This document shows, piece after piece, positions 5,954-12,546 of a DNA stretch of 12,546 nucleotides (positions are counted from its first letter, which is position 1; each line of letters starts with the position of its first letter). The translations under genes and the position numbers were made by a program. This stretch comes from Euryarchaeota archaeon UBA4 (GTDB lineage Archaea; Thermoplasmatota; Poseidoniia; Poseidoniales; Thalassarchaeaceae): the NCBI GenBank assembly GCA_002497985.1, contig DAFQ01000055.1:1-12546 (forward strand), in the 5' to 3' direction. Under the pieces are notes generated by a model. The model was not told the origin of the DNA. It made no database searches and was given only the letters and a program-made list of their open reading frames with translations.

Positions 5954-8900
5954 TGTACGCAAGGAGAAAGACGCTATTGTCTATTTTCCTCCTATTGATT
6001 TCAGCTTGGTCCGGATCGGCCGTAGCAGAAATGCGGGATGCTGAATCGAGTAGCCTGGATGCCTCTTCCTCCGAATGGTCTGGGCAGTGGTCTCTACTTT
6101 CACATGCAGACTTATTTGAGTATCAGATCAGGGAGTCATCAGGCCTTATTTTCTCCCCCTTCGGCAACTTTGATCCAACCAAAGAACCGTTACCAATGGG
6201 TCCAGATTGGCTTAGAAATACGGCAAATCCAAACAACCCCGCCCTTCTCATTATTCAATCAGTTGACTCAGACTTATCCCTATTGATAGAAGATCTGGAA
6301 AATTACGGATTTAGAGTCCTTGACTTCATCCCTGATAGCTCTCTTATCGTCAGGGCCCCCTCTGACCACCAAGAAAAACTCGTCAATATCGGCCATGTCA
6401 GGTGGTCCAGTGTGATGCCAACTTCATGGAAGGTTTCGCCTGAAATCTTGGCCTCGGCCCCTTCAGGGGAACTCCTCGATATGGAAATAATACCGACCTC
6501 AGACTTAGACGCCGATCAATTATCTGAACTATCATGGCATTTGTCCCAGATTTCGGAAGACTATGGCAATAGGGACATTTGCGATTTGAATCTCTGCCAA
6601 CTCAGGGCAGTTGATCCAATGTGGATTGCTCCAATAGCAATGGACTGGAGGGTTTTGAGCGTTCAGAAATACGGTGAATTGGCAATTCACAATAGCAATG
6701 CATGGACAATCTCTGGCCTAGAAGGGGCATACTCGAGTAGTTCAAACACCCTCAATGGATCTGGTGAGGTTTTGGCCATCTCCGATACAGGTCTGGATGA
6801 AGACCACGGAGATTTCAGTGGCAGGGTTAGGGGGATATATGATCAGTTCGGACCTGATAACAGCCATTCTGATATGAATAGCGGACACGGTACCCATGTT
6901 GCTGCTACCCTTCTTGGCGACGGTTCAGGCGACACTTCCTCAACGGGAATGGTTCCCGATGCAACATTCCACTTCTATCAACTAGAAGCCGATAACTCAG
7001 GTGTTCTAGCCAGATGGGGTTCTCTTTACGAGATGTTCACCCATTCATGGGACCAAGGAGCTAGGATTCAGACAAACAGTTGGGGCAATACAAACCTAGT
7101 CGGAGAGTACTCCTCTGATTCTCGTTCTGTCGATGATTTCGTCTACGACTATCCGCGATTCCTGGCACTATTCTCAGCCGGTGACCTCGGTCCAAATTCC
7201 AACTCAGTAACCCCTCCAGGTACCGCAAAAAATGCACTGACCGTAGGAGCCTCAACCACAGGCGCCTACTCGAGCGTCCCGGAAGGTTCGGTTTCCGAAA
7301 CCTCATCTTCAGGGACTACCTTGGACGGGAGGATAAAGCCCGACATCGTGGCTCCAGGGGTCATGATTTGCTCTGCTAGGGCGGAGGAAGCCCAGTACGC
7401 AAGTGGTAGCTCATGTTCAACGGCCACCCATAGTGATGGGACGACTCCTCTGTATATGGCCCTGAATGGGTCATCTATGGCCACTCCCGTCGCCGCTGGC
7501 GCCGCTGCGATGACCAGGCAGTACCTCAGGGAATCAGAGGGGATCAGCGAACCGCGCTCCGACCTAATCAGGGCCATTCTCATTAATGGGGCCGAGGATC
7601 TTGGCAATCCAGACATTCCAAACGCACTTGAGGGATGGGGGCAACTGGATCTGCAACAGAGTTTGTATCCATCTGGCACTTTCAATGATGACATCATGGG
7701 AACCTCAGAGGGGAGCTTGAATTTATTCTATGACGATTCCAGACAACTCCTGCCAGGTCACAGTTTCGCCTACACGTTTGAGATGTCCAGCGATGCCATG
7801 GGGGGGCTTGATATCACATTGGTGTGGAACGATAGAGAGGGATCAGCAATTGCTAACCAGAGCGCTCCCCGCCTGGTCAATGACCTTGACCTCAAGCTCA
7901 CTGCTCCAAATGGCTCAGTTTACATTGGAAATAGCTTCTCGGGCGGATTCAGCATTATGGGGAGTGGGAATGAGGACAGACTGAACAATGTCGAGAGAAT
8001 TAGACTGCCCTCGGGGGTTAGCGACATTATCGAAACGTGGACTGTTGAGGTGGGTCATGCCGGTGGTTACCTGCAGGATTATTCCCTAGTAATAACGGCC
8101 AGTGCATCAGAGGTCGAGAAAGCAGATCTTGCAGTATTCGAAGGCTCATTGACTACTTCCATTGAAAGCCCCCTGCAAGGGGATACCCTGCTAATCGAGG
8201 CAGCATGGGGCAATAGGGCCTCTGCACCTACTGGGAGCTACAACATTGAGATCGAGGACCTGACGACTGGGAACATCATTCACACTTCTACTAGGGCCTC
8301 ACTTAATGGGGGGGAATTGGATTCCTACTCATTCCCTCATTCATTCTCTTCAACCGGGGAGCACCTGCTTGAGTTGAGACTGGACTCAGATTCCGTAGTG
8401 GACGAAATTAATGATGAAATTTCGGGGATTGATAATAACAAAATTACAATTTCAGTAATGGTTTCTCAGATTGGGGTCAGAGTGACTCCAATGATGGAGG
8501 ACGGGAGCTTCCCGAGCAATCCAGCACAGTTGCAACAGGCGATGAGTAGAACTCTTGATCCCCGTACTGGCAGCTCGATATATTTCGACCTCGAACTTAG
8601 GAATGAAGGAACTTCGCCAATTTCCGTGAGATTGAGCGTCTCTCCTGTCCAGATCGTCTCCGAGAATGGTATATTGCAGCAGCCATCGGATGAGTGGTGG
8701 AAACTACTCAATGAGTCCGGCCCATGGAACCTGGCGCCGTTCGGCGATGAGGGTGACCGTATTCTTGTACAGTTGAACCTCACAGACGTCGACACAGACA
8801 TAGACAATCCCGCCGGAGCCGTTTATGCGTTGCCGGGAACTTTCGTAACAGACCTAAACCTATACGACGTAAATGCCCCCACTGTCTCTAACTCCATTAG

Positions 8901-10743
8901 GCTAGAGGCTGAGGTAGAGAGGGTCGAGGGACTATACACTATTGCTGCGGGTACTGAGGAACTCGGAGCAGAACCCGGAGAACTCGCAATTTTCTCCCTC
9001 TCGGTGAAGAACACGGGTAACGGCCCAACCCAGTATAGGGTAACTTGTGATTCAGAAAATCAATGGACCATTTTCATTGGAAACAGCCAATCCTCCGACA
9101 TCACACTCGATCCCCTTGGCAGGTTGCAGTTCCTCCCAATCCCGATTAAGGTGAGGGTTCCAGATTCGCAGAATGGCGAGCCTTCTGCTGGCACCACGGA
9201 GGATCTGTCATGCACCACCACTTCTGTCAACGACCCCGCCCTTACTACAACTGAAGATGCAACTGTGGAGGTCCTGGAGAATATGGATTTCCTGACGGAC
9301 ATCTTTTCTGTGGACGAATCTGATAGTTGGACACCATTGGGGGCACTCGCTGCCGCTTCAGACAGAGCCGTCCTCAATGGAGACACTGTAGCAACTAAGA
9401 TGGTGGTAACCAATGATGGAAATGTACCAATGACATTCGAAGTTACAGCACTTTCATCGCTAAACACATGGCCTGTGCAAATAGTCCACGACTCGGATGA
9501 GTCATTGGAGGGGGTTTCTCTCACAATCCCAGCAGGCTCGCAGGCAATCGTCACCGTCAATACAATCGTTCCCATGACTGCACAAATGGGAGACTCGAAT
9601 ACCATAACCATCAGGACCTTGCAGGAAGGGGGGGAGATGGTCACTAATGCTACTAAGCTAGTCGTACTAGAGTTGGCGCACTTGGACCTAATCGGCGATG
9701 AGAAGATTTCAGTAGCACTGGGGACCAGCGGGATCGCTTCGATACACGCTCACAATATTGGAAATGTGGAACTATCAGTTTCTCTAACGATGGGAAGCCT
9801 CCCAGATGGATGGTCAGCCGGCTTCCTTTCTTCTCGTGATTTTCAGATGGGGATGAATCAGGAAGCGACAATTATGGTGGCCTTGGAATTGCCTGGAAAC
9901 TTATCCTCTGGGCCTCTGGCCAGTACTGTCCCTGTGATTATTGAGGCATTCACGCCTAGTGGGGTTTCCCAATCCTACACAGTATGGATGCAAGTCGAAG
10001 TGCTGCCATCATCATGGCTCATGTTTGAATGTCAGAGCACCTCGATAGAGGGAATAGTTGCTGGCTCCGAAGGGGAGTTTGAAGTGTCTTTAACTAACTG
10101 GGGCAATGTGGACTCTGAGTTCACAATTGACTTGGTAACACCCGATGGCTGGTCGGTATCAATATACTCCTCACATTCAGGCCCACTTGCCCCAGGACAG
10201 ACTATCCAGATAGTGGTAACCGCAAGCCCCGGTGACTCCACTGAGTTCGGCCTTGTTCAACTATCACTGCAAGCAAACTCAATCTCGTCAGATGTGACAT
10301 CTACCAATGGCAACATCGACTTGCAGGTCAGTAAATCCAGAGATTCAGATTCTGGATTGATTCCACCTTGGGCGTATGCGATAATTTTCCTATTGCTACT
10401 TTCGACCACGGTTGTCCTCGGATTGAGGATGAGGAAGTCAACCTCCGAAGGACTAAGGCCGGAAGAAGAATTGATTCCACCTGGTTCCGCACTCCTCTCG
10501 GGGACCCAAAATGAGAGAATGGCAGCTGCAATGGAGACAAGCGTTTCGGGCGAGGTTCTAACTGGAACGGTTTCTGACGACGAAATAGAATCCGCTCTGA
10601 GCTCTTCCTCATTACCATCACTTGAGATACCCAGTTCTCCAGAGGGAGCTCCCCCTCTGCCACTCGGTGGGCTCCCAGAAGGGTGGACCATGGATCAGTG
10701 GGTTGCTTATGGGCACCTTTGGTGGGAGCAGAATCGTCCGTGA
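5953..10743 (+). CDS. Giant membrane-anchored subtilisin-family (S8, KP-43-like) serine protease
   Basis: This is a 1596-residue surface protease. Residues 1-25 are a signal peptide (MYARRK, hydrophobic core, AVA). A propeptide-like region runs from about 95-165 and contains LIIQSVDSDLSLLIEDL. The S8 catalytic domain spans about 240-570, with D278 in ISDTGLD, H312 in GHGTHVA and S508 in NGSSMATP. The usual oxyanion-hole Asn of the SAGN motif is D411 here (SAGDLGPN). PPGTAKNALTVGAS at 421-434 and the following beta-barrel, about 575-716 (LVNDLDLKLTAPNGS), resemble alkaline protease KP-43. A CARDB-like module (about 724-835) and five Ig-like modules (about 842-1460) follow, each with an N-x-G-N-like turn. 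Cys pairs C210/C215, C473/C488 and C1032/C1087 may form disulfides. One membrane helix lies at about 1473-1491, followed by RMRK, and a cytoplasmic tail of about 100 residues ends in GWTMDQW. The likely role is breakdown of extracellular protein while tethered to the cell. The S8 call is secure; the exact specificity is unknown. Confidence 0.95.
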   Translation: MYARRKTLLSIFLLLISAWSGSAVAEMRDAESSSLDASSSEWSGQWSLLSHADLFEYQIRESSGLIFSPFGNFDPTKEPLPMGPDWLRNTANPNNPALLIIQSVDSDLSLLIEDLENYGFRVLDFIPDSSLIVRAPSDHQEKLVNIGHVRWSSVMPTSWKVSPEILASAPSGELLDMEIIPTSDLDADQLSELSWHLSQISEDYGNRDICDLNLCQLRAVDPMWIAPIAMDWRVLSVQKYGELAIHNSNAWTISGLEGAYSSSSNTLNGSGEVLAISDTGLDEDHGDFSGRVRGIYDQFGPDNSHSDMNSGHGTHVAATLLGDGSGDTSSTGMVPDATFHFYQLEADNSGVLARWGSLYEMFTHSWDQGARIQTNSWGNTNLVGEYSSDSRSVDDFVYDYPRFLALFSAGDLGPNSNSVTPPGTAKNALTVGASTTGAYSSVPEGSVSETSSSGTTLDGRIKPDIVAPGVMICSARAEEAQYASGSSCSTATHSDGTTPLYMALNGSSMATPVAAGAAAMTRQYLRESEGISEPRSDLIRAILINGAEDLGNPDIPNALEGWGQLDLQQSLYPSGTFNDDIMGTSEGSLNLFYDDSRQLLPGHSFAYTFEMSSDAMGGLDITLVWNDREGSAIANQSAPRLVNDLDLKLTAPNGSVYIGNSFSGGFSIMGSGNEDRLNNVERIRLPSGVSDIIETWTVEVGHAGGYLQDYSLVITASASEVEKADLAVFEGSLTTSIESPLQGDTLLIEAAWGNRASAPTGSYNIEIEDLTTGNIIHTSTRASLNGGELDSYSFPHSFSSTGEHLLELRLDSDSVVDEINDEISGIDNNKITISVMVSQIGVRVTPMMEDGSFPSNPAQLQQAMSRTLDPRTGSSIYFDLELRNEGTSPISVRLSVSPVQIVSENGILQQPSDEWWKLLNESGPWNLAPFGDEGDRILVQLNLTDVDTDIDNPAGAVYALPGTFVTDLNLYDVNAPTVSNSIRLEAEVERVEGLYTIAAGTEELGAEPGELAIFSLSVKNTGNGPTQYRVTCDSENQWTIFIGNSQSSDITLDPLGRLQFLPIPIKVRVPDSQNGEPSAGTTEDLSCTTTSVNDPALTTTEDATVEVLENMDFLTDIFSVDESDSWTPLGALAAASDRAVLNGDTVATKMVVTNDGNVPMTFEVTALSSLNTWPVQIVHDSDESLEGVSLTIPAGSQAIVTVNTIVPMTAQMGDSNTITIRTLQEGGEMVTNATKLVVLELAHLDLIGDEKISVALGTSGIASIHAHNIGNVELSVSLTMGSLPDGWSAGFLSSRDFQMGMNQEATIMVALELPGNLSSGPLASTVPVIIEAFTPSGVSQSYTVWMQVEVLPSSWLMFECQSTSIEGIVAGSEGEFEVSLTNWGNVDSEFTIDLVTPDGWSVSIYSSHSGPLAPGQTIQIVVTASPGDSTEFGLVQLSLQANSISSDVTSTNGNIDLQVSKSRDSDSGLIPPWAYAIIFLLLLSTTVVLGLRMRKSTSEGLRPEEELIPPGSALLSGTQNERMAAAMETSVSGEVLTGTVSDDEIESALSSSSLPSLEIPSSPEGAPPLPLGGLPEGWTMDQWVAYGHLWWEQNRP

Positions 10744-10774
10744 CCATTATCACTGCCTTCTAGGTCGGAATCAT

Positions 10775-11389
10775 ATGACTGGCTCTATTGTATTGTTTGG
10801 CCCGCCTGGAGCTGGGAAGGGGACACAAGCAGGTAAGATATCCGAAATTACGGGGAAACCACAGGTCTCAACCGGCGACATGCTAAGGTCAGCAGTTGTC
10901 GAGGGGACCCAATTGGGTCACGAAGCCAAGTCATACATGGATGCAGGACTCCTTGTTCCTGACTCCATAATTATTGGACTAATCTCCGAGAGACTCAGAA
11001 ATGACGATGCATCGAACGGTGTACTCTTTGATGGATTTCCCAGAACCATTCATCAAGCAGAGGCACTAGAGGAAATAGTCTCAGTAACATCAGTGATTTC
11101 AATCGAGGTTCCCGACGAGTCGATTATTGAAAGAATAGTGGGAAGAAGGATGGATCCGGAAACCGGGGAGATATTCCATATCAAGTTCAAGCCACCACCG
11201 GAGGAAATATCCTCAAGAGTCATTCAGAGGGGAGATGATACCGAGGAGACTGTTAGGAGCAGATTGACTGCATATCACGAACAGACGGCACCACTGGCCG
11301 ATTGGTACTCCGAAAGAGGCCTACTAATTCGAATCGACGGGGACTTGCCAATCGAAGAGGTAGGCAGGTCAATAGCTTCCAAACTGTGA
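10775..11389 (+). CDS. adk: Adenylate kinase, bacterial/eukaryotic Adk type with short LID
   Basis: This cytoplasmic enzyme interconverts ATP + AMP and 2 ADP. The product has 204 residues, against about 214 for E. coli Adk. Visible motifs are the P-loop GPPGAGKGT (9-17), the AMP-binding STGDMLR (32-38), LFDGFPRT (84-91) with the family's DGFPR signature, RIVGRR (120-125), RGDDTEETVRSRL (152-164) and YHEQTAPL (167-174). The LID between KFKPP and RGDD is about five residues shorter than in E. coli, lacking the K-D-D-x-T-G-E segment, and has none of the Cys residues of zinc-type LIDs. This is not the distinct archaeal AdkA family. The ATG at 10775 directly precedes the nucleotide-binding strand (MTGSIVLFGPPGAGKGT). 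Longer in-frame starts would run back into the protease gene. It begins 31 bases after the protease stop, so it may be partly co-transcribed with it, and it heads a tight cluster with rnp4 and the yhbY-like gene. Confidence 0.96.
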   Translation: MTGSIVLFGPPGAGKGTQAGKISEITGKPQVSTGDMLRSAVVEGTQLGHEAKSYMDAGLLVPDSIIIGLISERLRNDDASNGVLFDGFPRTIHQAEALEEIVSVTSVISIEVPDESIIERIVGRRMDPETGEIFHIKFKPPPEEISSRVIQRGDDTEETVRSRLTAYHEQTAPLADWYSERGLLIRIDGDLPIEEVGRSIASKL

Positions 11390-11392
11390 GGG
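11388..11392 (+). promoter_or_regulatory. Shine-Dalgarno-like GAGGG overlapping adk stop, placing the rnp4 start
   Basis: GAGGG begins inside the adk TGA and lies 6 bases before the ATT at 11399, a normal spacing for a ribosome site. It is too close, one base, to the out-of-frame TTG at 11394. This favours ATT 11399 as the rnp4 start and suggests translational coupling to adk. Confidence 0.4.
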
Positions 11393-11398
11393 ATTGAA

Positions 11399-11722
11399 AT
11401 TTCTAGAAGAGGGCAAAGCCGGTCAAGAACTTCTCGAAAGAGGAAGTCGGACGCTGCGGAGTCAATATCCGAGCTATCAGAAACCCTCTCCAGTAGCATT
11501 TCCACAGACATAGAGATCGCAAATGCGGCAGCAAGGGACATATTGAGAGTTGGAAGGAGACATGGTAAGAGGCCCGACTCTGGTATTTCTAGGATGATAT
11601 GCAGGTCTTGCAAGAAATCCCTTTCACCCGGTGCGAACTCAAGAATTAGAATTGTTTCCAAGCAGGTGGTTACAACATGCCTGTCTTGTGGTAGGGTCAG
11701 AAAGTTTAGTCCAGGTGAATAG
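11399..11722 (+). CDS. rnp4: RNase P protein component 4 (Rpr2/Rpp21 family), probable ATT start
   Basis: This is a protein subunit of archaeal RNase P, which removes the 5' leader of pre-tRNA; family members work with Rpp29 on the catalytic RNA. The C-terminal zinc ribbon is clear: CRSC at 68-71, LSPGANSRIRI at 75-85, and CLSC at 94-97 within VVTTCLSCGRVRKF. A predicted helical segment (about 21-58, ESISELSETLSSS...AAARDILRVGRRHGK) precedes it, as in the family. A very basic N-terminus (SRRGQSRSRTSRKRK) would suit RNA binding. The frame, which is also the adk frame, has no ATG, GTG or TTG between the adk stop and TTG 11543; that TTG lies after most of the helical segment. ATT 11399 gives 107 residues and has a well-spaced GAGGG. 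ATT 11393 is a second option. A frameshift or base error in this copy is another possibility. The stop is one base before the next gene's ATG. Confidence 0.82.
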   Translation: MSRRGQSRSRTSRKRKSDAAESISELSETLSSSISTDIEIANAAARDILRVGRRHGKRPDSGISRMICRSCKKSLSPGANSRIRIVSKQVVTTCLSCGRVRKFSPGE

Positions 11723-11723
11723 C

Positions 11724-11996
11724 ATGAATTCAATACCAGACAGAATAATCAGGCAGTCATCCGACCCCTCACTTAGGGTGACTGTAAGGATTGGAAAATC
11801 CGGCTCGACTGATGCCATAGTGGCAGAGTTGGAAGACCAATTGAAAACCCGCGAACTAGTGAAGGTTAAGGCGAACAGGGGGATAGCTGGAGACTCTCAG
11901 GAGAGAGACGCAATCTTTAGCTCTCTAGCATCTGAATCAAAATCAAGACTGGTCTTTCAGAGAGGGAACGTGGCGGTTTTCTGGTCAGGAAAATAG
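11724..11996 (+). CDS. YhbY-like CRM-domain RNA-binding protein
   Basis: A 90-residue single-domain protein of the CRM/YhbY family, whose bacterial members associate with pre-50S ribosomes and whose plant relatives act in intron splicing. The hallmarks are LRVTVRIGKSGSTDAIVAELEDQLKTRELVKVK (17-49), with the GKSG loop (24-27) equivalent to the family GxxG RNA-contact loop, and the closing strand region SRLVFQRGNVAVFW (74-87). The length matches stand-alone YhbY proteins (about 95-100). The ATG at 11724 is one base after the rnp4 stop, so the two are almost certainly one transcript. Pairing of rnp4 with a YhbY-like gene is known in several euryarchaea, which supports a role in tRNA or rRNA maturation. 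The exact RNA target is unknown. Confidence 0.92.
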   Translation: MNSIPDRIIRQSSDPSLRVTVRIGKSGSTDAIVAELEDQLKTRELVKVKANRGIAGDSQERDAIFSSLASESKSRLVFQRGNVAVFWSGK

Positions 11997-12032
11997 ACTC
12001 CTATTCTCCCATCAAGGAACCATACTGGTCGT

Positions 12033-12041
12033 GAAATATTT
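12033..12041 (+). promoter_or_regulatory. TATA-like box for the permease gene
   Basis: AAATATTTA stands out in the 69-base gap after the yhbY-like gene. Its centre lies about 29 bases before the permease ATG, the spacing expected for an archaeal TATA box with a leaderless or very short-leader transcript. It suggests that the permease is transcribed separately from adk-rnp4-yhbY. This is inferred from sequence only. Confidence 0.45.
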
Positions 12042-12065
12042 AGGGTACTTGTTGGTCGGAGTGGC

Positions 12066-12546
12066 ATGGTAAGTCAGGAACAGGTAGTATTGGGGATATT
12101 CATTCTCTCATTTGTACTAATTCTCTCAGAGGTGGTGCATAGGACAATAGCTGCATGGTTCGGCTCAGTTTTGATGCTTCTATACGGTCATTGGACCGGG
12201 GTCTTTCATCTCCATGAACAGTACAACTCTGCCGGTCAGTTGATTGATACGTACACTCTTGAGCACACCATGTTGGGTTGGATCGAATGGGAGGTGATCG
12301 GGCTATTACTAGGGATGATGATTTTCGCCTCCATCTTGGAACTGTGTGGTTTCTTCGAGTACGTGGCGATCAAGGCATCCAAGATGAGCAAGGGCGACCC
12401 TTGGAGGTTGATTGTCCTGCTCGGAACCTTCACCACATTGCTATCTCTTGTCATCGACAATGTCACTGCTATCATCATCATCGCTCCTGTGACTTTGAGA
12501 ATCTGCAATAAATTGGAGATTAATCCAGTCCCCCCATTGCTCGCAG
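12066..12546 (+). CDS. ArsB/NhaD/SLC13-type ion permease, N-terminal part
   Basis: This is an integral membrane transporter of the ArsB/NhaD/SLC13 (ion transporter) superfamily. It is cut by the right edge after 160 complete codons; family members are usually 400-600 residues. Hydrophobic segments lie at about residues 7-22 (VVLGIFILSFVLILSE), 28-40 (IAAWFGSVLMLLY), 74-97 (IEWEVIGLLLGMMIFASILELCGF) and 115-145 (LIVLLGTFTTLLSLVIDNVTAIIIIAPVTLR). The block LSLVIDNVTAIIIIAPVTL matches the conserved D-N-x-T-x-x-x-x-x-x-P segment of this superfamily. A short His-rich extracytoplasmic stretch (about 41-52, GHWTGVFHLHEQ) follows the second segment. Substrate (arsenite, sodium/proton, dicarboxylate or other) cannot be told from this part. 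The start is the ATG at 12066, with GGAG about 4 bases upstream. Confidence 0.88.
   Translation, partial: MVSQEQVVLGIFILSFVLILSEVVHRTIAAWFGSVLMLLYGHWTGVFHLHEQYNSAGQLIDTYTLEHTMLGWIEWEVIGLLLGMMIFASILELCGFFEYVAIKASKMSKGDPWRLIVLLGTFTTLLSLVIDNVTAIIIIAPVTLRICNKLEINPVPPLLA

Noticed and set aside
9060..9644. Minus-strand open frame (194 codons) opposite the protease
   Set aside because: It is antisense to continuous Ig-like module coding sequence, and its composition is that of a reverse-complement shadow.
11394..11513. 40-codon TTG-initiated frame at the start of rnp4 (KFLEEGKAGQELLERG)
   Set aside because: It looks somewhat protein-like but is out of frame with the Rpr2 core, ends after 39 residues, and its TTG is only one base from GAGGG. 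It would matter only if a frameshift error exists here.
11275..11733. Minus-strand open frame opposite the end of adk and rnp4
   Set aside because: It covers the conserved C-terminus of Adk and the zinc ribbon of Rnp4 in antisense and has no motif of its own.

Overview
The window looks like chromosomal DNA of a planktonic archaeon, most probably a Marine Group II euryarchaeon (Candidatus Poseidoniales) or a close Thermoplasmata relative. The archaeal evidence is an archaeal-type PheT without the bacterial N-terminal tRNA-binding extension, a type II (archaeal) glyceraldehyde-3-phosphate dehydrogenase, an RNase P Rpr2-type subunit next to a CRM/YhbY protein, and an archaeal TATA-like box about 30 bases before a start codon. 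The narrower assignment rests on giant secreted proteins built from Ig-like modules and on a cytoplasmic tail ending in a GWT-x2-QW motif. That second argument is from memory and is less certain. No rRNA, tRNA, CRISPR array, insertion sequence or integrase was found, and no gene-free stretch exceeds about 150 bases.

Layout. At the left edge is the N-terminal part of a secreted protein on the minus strand (1-1111), divergent from a small charged hypothetical protein (1172-1357, plus). A minus-strand pair follows: a glutamate synthase-related protein (4675 to 3131), then pheT (3121 to 1367), 9 bases apart and probably co-transcribed. Divergent from these, across a 150-base gap, is gap (4826-5866, plus). 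All genes to the right of gap are also on the plus strand. They are a 1596-residue membrane-anchored subtilisin-family protease (5953-10743), then adk (10775-11389), rnp4 (11399-11722) and a yhbY-like gene (11724-11996) as a tight cluster, and finally the start of an ArsB/NhaD/SLC13-type permease (12066 to the right edge).

How the genes fit together. The cytoplasmic genes are housekeeping: Phe-tRNA synthesis, central carbon metabolism, adenylate balance, tRNA 5' maturation and probable ribosome-associated RNA binding. The protease and the left-edge protein are extracellular and share the same type of Ig-like repeat. They would suit a heterotroph that degrades protein at the cell surface.

Most unusual points: the glutamate synthase-related protein has its GXGXG and FMN-barrel-like halves in reversed order and has lost the motifs needed for catalysis; rnp4 has no ATG, GTG or TTG that would give a full-length product and probably uses ATT; the subtilase has Asp where the oxyanion-hole Asn is expected; and a perfect 7-bp hairpin takes in the first base of the protease start codon. 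No wholly new multi-gene system was recognised.
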